64,000 nt of DNA from Mantis religiosa (lineage: Eukaryota; Arthropoda; Insecta; Mantodea; Mantidae). The notes beneath the pieces were generated by a model. It was not told the origin of the DNA, did not search any database, and saw nothing but the letters and a program-made list of their open reading frames with translations. Shown one piece after another: positions 11,201 to 23,100 of the stretch. The stretch covers positions 94,696,245 through 94,760,244 of the forward strand of contig CM060955.1 of the NCBI GenBank assembly GCA_030765055.1, read 5' to 3'. Within the stretch, counting starts at the first letter, position 1. Every line of letters begins with the position of its first letter. The position numbers were made by a program, and so were the translations under genes.

Positions 11201-14200
11201 TAAACCAACATCAATATAAAAATTATTTGTGGTTGGTTTATTGACACTCGTCACTTACTTTTTCATATATTTATGAGAGACTAGTTTCAAAGGCCCTGGC
11301 CTCCATTTTCAATCTCTTCCCAACTGGCAAATGTTGTTATCTGCTCTCTCTGGTGGTGGAACTATGAACTTTTTTGTCAAATTATCTGCTGGCGGGATTT
11401 CAAAGTTCATTACGCGATCCTTATTTTTCCAGATGAATATGTTCTCCCATGTTGTCAATCTATTTTGGTTTATCACTGCTTTTAATAATTTTGGATTTGG
11501 ATCAATGTCATGGTTTTCATTCCAAAAATGAAATGCTACTGCTGACTTGTCTTCTTGTTTCAATCTGATGTTTCTAAAGTGTTCTTTGACTCTGGTTTTT
11601 AAATTTCTTTTTGTTTGACCTATGTAGCATTTTTCACAATTCTTGCAATTTATTTGGTATATTCCAGATTTGTTACCTGAAGGAATTTCATCTTTTGTTT
11701 TTGAATTTAGTAATTTTAAAATTGAGTATCTATTAGTAGGTGCCAAGATGATATTTTGTTCCTTGAATATCTTTTTAAATTTATTAAATGTTTTTGGATG
11801 ATATGTGAATGAACTGAATATGCTGTTGCTTTCTTTTTCTTTAATAAATGTGGTTGTTTCCTTAATGGTTTTCTTTAGTTTAGATTTTCTAATTTTCTTC
11901 AACACCAAACTTTTGTTGTATCCGTTTTCTTCTGCTATGTGTATTATTGCTTTTTGTTCCTTGAAATATTCTTCTTTTTCCATGGGTATGTTGACTAGTC
12001 TGTGTGTAAGGCTGTTTATTATTGCATGTTTATGTGTAATTGGGTTGTGGCTATTATTTTTTATATAATTTTCTGAATGTGTTGGCTTCCTGTAAATTCC
12101 AAATTTTATTTTTGTATCATTCCTGATGATATTTAGATCCAAGAAAGGTAGTTGTCCATTGATTTCCTTTTCTATTGTGAATTTGATAGTCCTTTCTTGC
12201 AGATTGAGTAATTTTAATGCATCATCTAAATGTTTACTTGGTACAATTGCAAAGATGTCGTCAACATATCTATACCAAACCTTGAAGATCAATGGGAAGG
12301 ACTTTTTAATTTGTGTTTCAAATGCACTCATAAATAAGTTAGCCAAAAAAGGTGAAAGTGGATTGCCCATTGATAGTCCTGATTTCTGCTTGTAGTGTTT
12401 TCCATTAAAGCTAAAGAAGTTTTGTTCAATGCATATTTTTGTTAGAGAAATATATTCTTCTGCTTCTATTGCTTCCATATCAATTGTAGCTAGCCATTTT
12501 TTTAACACAGTCTGCAATTTTTCTGTTGGTATGCTTGGAAATAAAGATGTGACATCAAATGAAACCAGTCTGTCATTTTTGTCCAAATTTATATCTTTGA
12601 TTTTTTCTACTAAATCTAAAGAGTTTCTTAAATTTGCACTTTCAAATTTTGGAAAACTATTAAATTTACTTAGTAACCATTTGGCCAAATTATATGTGGG
12701 GGCATTTATGCTACTAGTAATAGGTCTCATGCCTTTCCCTGTTTTATGAATTTTTGGCAAAATTATTAAAAGCAGTGATAAACCAAAATAGATTGACAAC
12801 ATGGGAGAACATATTCATCTGGAAAAATAAGGATCGCGTAATGAACTTTGAAATCCCGCCAGCAGATAATTTGACAAAAAAGTTCATAGTTCCACCACCA
12901 GAGAGAGCAGATAACAACATTTGCCAGTTGGGAAGAGATTGAAAATGGAGGCCAGGGCCTTTGAAACTAGTCTCTCATAAATATATGAAAAAGTAAGTGA
13001 CGAGTGTCAATAAACCAACCACAAATAATTTTTATATTAATTTTGACGTCACTGTTACTAAATTCCTCCAAACACACATAAACCAACATCATGTTCTAGA
13101 CGTTCTCGGGCTTCGAGCCAGGTAAGCAGATGTTGAGACATCGACGTTTCGGGAGCGTACATCTCTCCCATCTTCAGGATGTTGAATGACTTAGGGCTGG
13201 GGTGACCCATATATATACTGGTCGCCAAGAAAATGATGTGGACCAATCAGCAAGCGGGCTCGCGTTGGTGAATATGACAACCTCTCAGAAAACACTGCTG
13301 CTCTGGTCGCTGCTCAGTAAGCCAGATCTGTGTTTCCTGAGTCTCTCTTTTTCGAGTTTTAATGCAGGATTCCATGCTGCACTAAATTGTAGCCCAGCAT
13401 CTCGGTTAAGAGTGACTCTCTCTGCCGAGATAGCCAACGCCTCCTTAACTCTGCACTCCCAGTAGCCACTGCATTTTGCCAAAATAGTGGTGAGACCGAA
13501 GTTAGCCCTATGGTCTTGCTGGAAGCAATGTTCCGCCAGCCCAGACTTTTCAGGTTGCAACAGTCTGATGCTTCTATCGTGTTCTTTGATCCTGGTAGCT
13601 ATGGTCCTGCCGGTTTATCCGATGTACGGCACTCCACATTCACATGGAATGTGGTACACCCCCGGAACGTTTAGTTGTAATTGGTCTTTGACCGGTCTCA
13701 TAAAGTGTCTGATTTTTGCAGGCGGTTTGTGAATAGTTTTTATGTTGTGTCTTGCCAGTATTCTGCCGATTTTTCCAGACAGATTGCCGGTATATGTGAT
13801 GCAGGCTATAGCAGTTGGCTTTTCAGTGGAGCTACAACATCTGCTTACCTGGCTTGAAGCCCGAGAACGTCTAGAACATATACGCCGCCAGGAAAGATTC
13901 AGCTCATATTAAACCAACATCAGTTCGGCATATTCTAGCTTCAGTGTACTAGTGTCTCCTGATTTGGTCTGTTGTCTTACTGTCACATAATTCACATATG
14001 TTTGGGATATTGCTCTCCATATTGACACATTCAACCTTGTTTTCATGTGGTGTGTAACAGTTGCCGTCATCTAGTTGATATGCTGGCCTTTGGTAACGAA
14101 GAAAATCTGGTTATTTTAATTTACAGCAAATATCGCATAAATGAAACAGCAGCTGTGGCATTGTATGGGGAATGCTACCCAGATCGACAGCATCCTTCGC

Positions 14201-17120
14201 CTTGTAACATTGCCAGTATCTGCACGAAACTCAGAGAAACAGGAAGCTGGGTTCCCAGAAAGCGACAACATACAAAAACAGCGACTGGCACTGGAAACAA
14301 AATGTGTGTTCTGATTGTTGTAGCGCACAATCCTGAGGTGAGCGTCCAACAGACTGCATGGGGTTCTGGAATAAGCTGCAGTAGTATGAGCAGAATTTTG
14401 CCAAGGCATTGGTTTCATCCGTTCCATATCTCACTGCACCAGGAACTGTACAGGAATGACTTTGAATCTCGCACTGTATTCTGTCATTTTGCACTTCAGC
14501 AGTTGCAACTAATCCAGCATTCCTAAGTAATACGTTGTTTATGAAGCTTCATTTACAAATCAAAGTCATGTGAATCTGCAGAACATGCACTATTGGTCCG
14601 TGCAAAATCCTCACTGGATTCGCGAAGTTGCTCATCAACAACAGTGGAGTGTCAATGATTCGTGCAGTATAATTCAAAACTGTATTTCAGGTCTCTATTT
14701 TTATCAGGGAACATTGAACAAACAGTGATATGCATCATTTCTGCAACACACTCTACCCCTCCTCATGGAGGATGTGGGATTGGAAACACGTCTATCAATG
14801 TGGTTCCAGCATGATGGATGTCGCACACATTATGCACAAGTTTCCAGAGACGTTGTGGATGCGAAGTTTTCAAATAGGTGGAAAGGATGGGGAGGTTCTG
14901 TGCGATGGCGTATGCAGCAGTATCTGTAGAAATACTGTAATCTGTGCAACACTCTCTTGTTACCAGATTCCAAAAGTGTATTGATGCAAACGGAGGGCAC
15001 TTCACACATCTGTTTCACTGGACAAGATGCTCCTGGTGATTTGTGGGTGCATTTTCCATGCCGGAGGTAATGCACAACAATGAAGTTTCTGAGGGCTATA
15101 GGACACTAGTAGATGTGTTTAGAAAAGTGGAACCAAGTGTGTTATCACTAATTGTAGCTCTAGTTGTCATTTTGCTAAAATAAACATACATGTTCCATTT
15201 ACAAAAAATGCAGCTTGGTGTTGGAAGTGTTATTTGTTTACCTTTATGGATTGTGTGAGCTCCTGACATAGGCACATTCCTGGCCAGCTGAAATTTTCAT
15301 ATTTTGTTTCATTTCAGAGATATGAGGTCAGAGTTAGGTGGGACATAAGCTAGCAAATAAGCCAGCAAATGATGAATTTGCAAAACTAGTCCTAATGTTA
15401 TATACAGCAATATCAAAGATAAATGAACTCATTAATTATTATAATTTATTGAATTATTCTGCTCCTTGTCAATACGTAGTGCCAGCATGCTAGCTCAGTA
15501 GTTAGAGCAATTTGACAAAGATCCGTCGTTCAAAGTTTGTCCACTGCCGCCACAATCAGGATGATCCTCTATTCTAGATATTCTCTAGGATCCAGAGCTC
15601 CTCTGCTCTTCAACGTATCTGACACCCCCAGAACTCTCAAGTGGGAGCTTAAGTCCACCATATGAGGAGGATACAAATGAAATTGAAAAAAAATTATTAC
15701 AGAGTACAAAACCAATAAAGATTAGCAACGTTCCTTAAAGTATAAACTTGTGATTTGGTGGTCTGAAGGGACCATCATCCCTAACTGAGATTTCCCCACG
15801 TTTTCTTCGGTCCATATAACTGGAACAGTTCCTTCCCAATTATAATTTCCTGTATTCTCAATATTCACCATCTTTGATGCTGTATGCAGTAATAGCAAGT
15901 GTTAAACTCCCAAAAAATAAAAAGATGTTAGTTACTTTTGCTGTAATTTAGGACTTTCTGGTAGTCAGAAAATAATACTAATTAGGATTAATCATCACAT
16001 GAAATTTTGTAGATCACAGAATGAACTCAATAATTTGACTACTCTTACAGATTTATATCATTTCAAATGAAATGTATGCCTTACCAATAGAATCACTTAT
16101 ACTAAATGTTCTTGGTTCATATGGCCCTTGAAGTGGTTCTGGAATAATATACTCCCCTCCAGCACCTTCCAGACAATACAGCAGTTCTTCAATTAATATG
16201 CTTTCTTGAGAGCAAGCTGGTATTGCAACTGCAAAACAACAAAACAATAATTAAAACATGTTCCAATTTTACAAAAGTAGTGTTAACATAACCAAAGTTT
16301 GATTAATAGTATAGTTAACCTCACTGTTCTAAAACGTCTAATATTGCATTCTACAATGTATTGGCATTTAGGGAAGAATACTGCAAAATTATCCAGCAGT
16401 CAAAGTGTTAATAACAGTAATGGTCAACCTGACCCCATTGAGAGTATACACCATTAGCTACCAACCTAAGCTAGCAGGAAATAACATAGTTGGAGAAGAC
16501 TCTGTAAGAAAATCCCAGTTCATGTTTGGCCTGATTGAATTCCAATCTGGCATACTTGGAACATGATAGTTTGGATGTTTTGCTTTTCCATGACTTTCTT
16601 TCTTGCAGAATGGCATCACTCGTTTCCCTTGGGCTTTTTCAACTTCTTTCTGCAAGCGACTTCGAATCTATAAACAAATGCAGAAACGTAGTACTGGGTT
16701 CTTAAAGATGTACAAAATTACATCTTTAGTTACACATAAATGTATATACCACACATTTATTTATTCATTAATGTTCAAAATAAAACCATGTACACTGATG
16801 CAAAAATAATTAATATGCACACATCTTATGCCCATAAGATAAACTGCAGTAATCTTTTAACAATGCTTAGTGTTTTTAGTGTAACCAAAGGAAATGACAG
16901 GGAACTGATGTTCCAGTCATTAATAAATACCTACATCATTGTGTTCAACAATTCATTCTTTCCTAAATTTATCATCATTAAATTTTACAATTTCTAATTT
17001 CAGATACCAGTTTATATTCTGAGTACAAAAGTGCATATGCAATCTTTCTCTTTTTATGATATTCAAATATGATTCCAAGATCACTGGAACATCCTTGATA
17101 TTTGGTTCAGTTCGAACTCT

Positions 17121-17162
<42 letters not shown>

Positions 17163-20100
17163 AGAGAGAGAGAAAAAGTACTCCTGGCAGTCATTTCAGT
17201 CTAACAAACTGATAAGCTTTGAAGAAAGATCCCAGCTTGAAATAATTAACATTTTTTTATTAAGTACTTTATTTACAGTCACTTTAACCATGTAGGTATT
17301 ATTGTGACTCCTGGTTTACATGTTATAGATTATATTTACATGTATTATTTATTGTTGATCAATAGTGAAGATTGTAAAGACACAAAATACTAACATTTCA
17401 ACAGTCATATTTTGAAAATAATCCAGTGTCTTTTAAGAACTTAGAGATGTTATCAATGGATGATGTCGACAAGAGGGGTTCTTTGATCTTGTTGGGAATA
17501 CCATGGTACTGACACTGTTGCTTGTAAAGGAGGCAATCGATGATGACGTACTTCACAGTTAGTATTAATCTCTGGTTAGTACACATTTGCACACAGTACA
17601 GGTGGGAGGTTGTTTATTCTTGAGAAGATAGCTGTGAGTTAGTTTGGTATGACCTATTCTTAATTTTGTCATTACAGCTTGATTTTGCCTGCGAAGATTG
17701 TAGATGCAGTACTGTCATGCTGACGTTATTTCATGACGCTTACTGTTGGGGGTTCTGAGCCAATTTATCTTCCATTTTTGGTATAATTTGGTTTTGACAA
17801 AAGAAATAAAGTCAATATGTGGTGTAGTTACTTCAGTATTGTTGCAAGGCATTGTTGCGGCAGGCGCGGCCAGCACGTGCGAAAGAGACAGATAGTGCAG
17901 CGCGGGGATAAAAGCTTGCTGAAACAGCAAAAGAAAGAGACACATAGATATCTGGAAGTTTCTTCCTTTCTGATGCCGTCTTGATTGTTACAGAGCATTC
18001 CACTAATTTCTAGAAACAGTGACTGGAAATATAAAAGTGCCACTTCTGTTAAAGGAATTGTTCAGTTGTTAATGAAGCTGTGAGTTGAAAGTTGAGAACT
18101 GTTAATTGTGGACCTTTGAAGTGTACCGTGAGTGATTTTGTTAGTTTGTTTATGTGTAGTGAAGCAACCAGAGACTACTGTGTATATGAGATGTCACTTT
18201 TAGAACCTGTAAGGGGTGTACAAACTGTCTTTCTACGGAAATAAAGAGCATTTTGAATTTCTGCAAACTAGACTTTTAATTCCACGAACCCAAGTCACAG
18301 TATTATTTTGAGAAAGTTTAGTAGCTTAACTGCCAAATCAGCAATTTTTTTGCCTTGGATACCCCTATGCGAAGGCACCCACATACAGATGACTTCTTTA
18401 CTCTCCTTCTCAATTTTGTTGTAGAGTAACTTAATTTCATTTACAATAACATGTGTCGATGATGGACTGCCTACGGCGGTTAATGCACATTTAGAGTCCG
18501 AGCAAATTACAAATGAGTTGTTGCGAGTGTTTACATCTGCAATGTGCAATATTGCTTGTTTGAAGGCAAAGAGCTTGCTTGAAAAGATAGTGTAGAACTC
18601 AGGCAGTCGGAAAAGCATGGTACATTCAGGGTATACTACAGTACACCTTTTTCTGTCTTCGCATTTAGACCCACCAGCGTAAATTGCAGTGTGTCTTGGA
18701 TATCTGCTAATAATTTCAAGAAATAATTGATGGTATTGGGATCTGTTGATTTGGTCTTTGACACTAATGTTCAGTTCAAAGTTGATTTTAGGTAGTGAGA
18801 TTTTCCATGGTGTAACACCAAGGGAATGATCCGAGTGCAGTATCGGAGGGATGTTTAAATTTAATTCAAGATACTTGGTTTCTGACATTGATGGGTAATG
18901 CTTGTAGTCTTGATCCATTAGTTCCTTTATGCCTTTCAGAAAACACATAAGATTTCAAACAGCATTCAGACATTGTTGCATTGGTCCTGTTAATCTATCT
19001 GGGAGTAGACACGGACCATTGATAAGGTCAGAAATTATTCTAGCTCATAGGCTGATACTAAAGGTGTGTAGGTGACTTCAAACGATCTGCGCACATGGAT
19101 TTTCATCCACTCTAACATGTGCTTAGAACACCAGATCTCTAACTATGATGTTCTACAGCATCCAAACTGTGCATTTCCATTCAAGGGGTCTTTCATAAAA
19201 AATTATCGGTGTGCTGCCCTGTGCAGCATACTAAGCTTTCTGTGTGTGTGGTTTTTTTTTTTTTTTTTTACTCATCCTGTATATACTGGCCTTGAAATTC
19301 CAAATTTTTCCAACACAGCAACAAATAATTTAAATGACTACTAAATATTGCAAAATTCAAACCAATAACAATGGCTATCTTGGAAATAGTAATGAAAGAT
19401 GCTTAGAATAAATTGTGTGGATTTTGTGGGAATAAGTTTTTGTCTATCTGTTAAAATTTACCAGGTACCAAAATTACAAAAAGTTATTTCCAAATTAGGA
19501 GGAATTCCTAGGTTCCTTCTGAAAATAAGTTATATATTTTGTCATGTAAATATTTTAAAAATATGACAATTGAAATAAAATTATTAGAGCCATTTTTAAG
19601 GAAATAAAAAATAACAAAAAAATATTCCATGTAAAATGTAGTTTGAGGAGAGAGGAATTTCTTGAAAAATGTTGGAAGATATTGAGCTTAAATAACAAAT
19701 AGAAAATATTCTGTACACATCCTAATTTAATTTTTGAGCTATGTTATTTTCTTGTGTATGCCTGCACACATACTTTTTTATAATAGTTTTATTCTGGGGA
19801 CTTCAAAACAAGTATTATCAAAATCTTGGGTGAGACAATACCTCATTTACTAGATAGCACACAGCACTGAAAGTTAAATTAGTCATAGCAGTCATATTTA
19901 AATGAAATCCTATTTCAAGAATATTTTATTAAACAAATCACCTATAATAAACAAATTGACTACAATGGACACTGCCCAATGGGGAACAAGCAGTGAAGCG
20001 ATAAAAATATTCGGGATCCAAAAAAAGATTATTAGAATTATGCCAAATTTGTCAAATATTACGAGCTGTAAGATATATTTTAAGTCCTTAGGAATATTGC

Positions 20101-23100
20101 CATTACCATGCGCATATATACATGAAACCACAGTACAAATGAAAACCTGCCTCAAAAACTTTGACAAAAACTCGGACATTCATAACCATGAATGTATCAT
20201 TCATAATCATGATACAAGAGGTAAATGTCAAGTACATTTAACCCCACATAATAGTAAACTATTTGAGAATAGTTTTTAGTATCAAGGTGTAAAATTTTAC
20301 AACAGTCTACCTCTGGAAATTAAAATTACACAGTAGCAAATTTTAAAAAGAAGGTTCATAAATTCTTACTTGATAAATGTTTTTATACAGTGGATGAATT
20401 CTTGGCATTTCAATAATTAAATAAACTCATAAATACATAGCAGTTTATAGTTTATGACTTATGTAATACTTTCACAAACTGTTTTATGTGATATTTGTGC
20501 AATATTCATTTGTAATTACCTGGTAGGAAGTAAAATTAATATATAACAACTTGTTTTTTCTACTGTAAACTGTAATAAGTATATATTTTGTCTAATATTG
20601 ATATACAGACTGTAAAATGTAATTTTGTAATTATTTTCTTGTATTCTGAAAGATGTAGTTATTTTTGTTAATATTGACATGTAAACACTAATATGTAAAT
20701 ACTGTAAATAATTGACAAATTCTACATCATATATTTGAGCTACACATGCATTAAACTGGATTGCAGAGACATACAAAAATAACCATTTTCTGATCTGGTA
20801 AAGATGCAACTGATTAAGAGCACTTACCACGGGAAGATCATCTTTGGTGACCTTTTCAACTGCTTTTGATTCAAACGAATTTCCTCCAGTAATGGAAGGA
20901 GATTTTGGAAATTCAGAAGATGTTTTTTTATAATTCTTCTCAAGATGATCCTTCAGCTTTTTGTCAGATGCAATTAATGACAGTAAATGAACAAAGGATC
21001 CAAGGCAGTCGGTGCTGAAATTAAAAATGTAAAACAGAACCTATTTCAATATAAAACTTATAAACAATGATATTACATCTTATAGGACAATCAATAAACA
21101 ATTCTGACTTACTTTTTAGCCTTTAGTTCTTCATATTTGGCACGGAACTGTTCTGGATTTGGGCTATTCTGAGCGAGATGTTCAACAGAACTCCGAGTTG
21201 CAGCATTATACATGTTTGAGGGAACAGAAACAGCAGCTTCCAGCAGTCCCTCGACAAAAGGCTCAGGAGAAGCACTGGACCTGAAAACATAAACATTCCA
21301 ATATTATATTGTGACTTTGCGGGTTTGTGAAATGAAAAGTCCAATTGCACCACTCAAAAATGTTCTTTATTTCCACCGACTTACAGCTAAACTCTTGCCA
21401 ATTACACAGAATTACGTAATGCACACAATTACGATTCACCAGTTCGTCCGTTACAATTTCACTTGCACTCGTAATTACGTACAATCCTCCGATGCACTCA
21501 CACAGTCTTCTCGTCGTACACTAGCACTGCATTCTTACGCCAAGAACTGACAGACTCCTCTTGCCTGGCGTGTTGCTTATATAGGGTCAGCTGGCCGATC
21601 TAGAAGGTTCTAGATTAGATGAAATATCCCATAAGTTCGAGAACACAGGTGGAACAGAAAGAGACAGCGCAGTGATGTTTTTTTCCCAGCCACCCCTTGT
21701 TACCGCTATAAGACAAACAAGGGGGGCGTGGCGAACGCCGACCGTCTCCTGCTTGCCCGCTCTATAGGGTGTTCCGACGTTCGGGTGACACTGCTCCCTC
21801 CTCAAAGCTGGTCGTCCTGAACAGCACCATCGTAGCGTGCCAGGCGATCCAGGTGTACCACCAACATCTTCCCCCGGGGAACCTTCTGGATGTGGTAGAC
21901 CACGTCGTTAATCCTCTTCACCACCCGGTACGGTCCTTGCCATGACTGCTGCAGCTTCGGGCAGCGTCCCTTAGTCCGGGTAGGGCGGTACAACCAGACC
22001 AGGTCACCTTGCTGGAACCCTTGGCTGTTGGCTTGCCTGTCATACCTGGTCTTCATGCGGTCGCTCGCCTTCTGGATGTTCTGGCAAGCCATCTCGTGCA
22101 TGTCGTGGAGATGGTCCACCAAGTTCTCCACATACTCGGTCACTGGCTGTCTCGCTTCCGGAGGGCTTCCAAAAGCCAGGTCACAAGGGAGGCGTAGCTC
22201 TCGGCCGAACATTATGCTGGCTGGCGTCATCCCAGTTGTGCCGTGTGTAGACGAGCGGTATGTCAGCAAGAACAGTGGCACCTTGACGTCCCAGTCTCGC
22301 TGATGGCTGGCCACGACCTTCCTCAGGTGTTCCTCTAAGGTCTTGATGTATCTTTCGACCATGCCATCCGACTGGGGATGTAGAGGAGTCGTGCGGGTCT
22401 TGTTCACCCCAAGCCTTTGTAGTGCCTCCTTCATTAGGTTGGATTCAAAGTTGGTACCCTGGTCACTGTGTAGCTCTAACAGCACCCCAAATCGACAGAA
22501 CACTTGCTCCACGAGGCAGTCTGTGATTGTCTTTGCCTCTTGGTTTGGGATGGCATACAATTCCGGCCACTTGGTGAAGTAGTCCACGACCACCATTAGG
22601 TACTTGTTGCCTCGGTCGGAAACTGGGAACGGTCCAGCAATATCAACGGCGATCCATTCGAAAGGCGCTCCGACGTTGTACTGCTGCATGCGACCCCGGC
22701 TTCTAGTCTGGGGGCCACAACTCGCCGCGCACACGTGACACTGACGGCACCATCTCTCAGCATCTGCTCGGAGTCTCAGCCAATAGTAGCACTGCCGTAG
22801 TTTGTCAATCGTTCGGTTCGCTCCCAGGTGTCCTCTCGAAGTACCGGCGTGCACTTCTTCCAAGACTTCCGGTACCTTACTCCGGGGAAGTACCAACTGT
22901 TCTCTCTACGCCATCCCATCGGGTGATTCCCAAACCCGGAACAGCACGCCATCTCTGGTCTTCAACGAGTCCCATTGTGCCCAGTACGACTTGTAGGTGG
23001 CGCTCCTCGGTGCGATGTCCTCCCAGGTTGGTCTCGTCCGTGCCTCCACTTCCCTCAAGAGTGGCCCCAAGTCTGCGTCCACCAGCTGCTCCCTCCTCAG

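Larger units (their letters stand above)
11215..13078. mobile_element. PLE-5, long open copy with short inverted second arm
   Basis: Lies between two copies of TAAACCAACATCA (11202-11214 and 13079-13091). The minus-strand body (about 12760 to 11215) is followed at 12762-13040 by a plus-strand copy of only its last about 270 bp. The 5' truncation point is inside RT. The open frame and the near-identical arms suggest a young insertion. Confidence 0.85.
13092..13909. mobile_element. PLE-6 fragment with inverted ends
   Basis: Flanked by TAAACCAACATCA at 13079-13091 and 13910-13922. The minus-strand body carries a GIY-YIG fragment; the first and last about 60 bp (ending TTCTCGGGCTTCGAGCCAGG and its complement) are inverted repeats. 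Confidence 0.8.

Noticed and set aside
12754..12942. 62-codon plus-strand frame starting with Met
   Set aside because: A chance ATG upstream of the inverted C-terminal copy of PLE-5; not an independent gene.
18295..18948. host RNase H gene
   Set aside because: The domain order (RNase H then LTVK..DC knuckle and FLKDTGL end), the missing catalytic Asp and the LTR interruption show a dead LINE.
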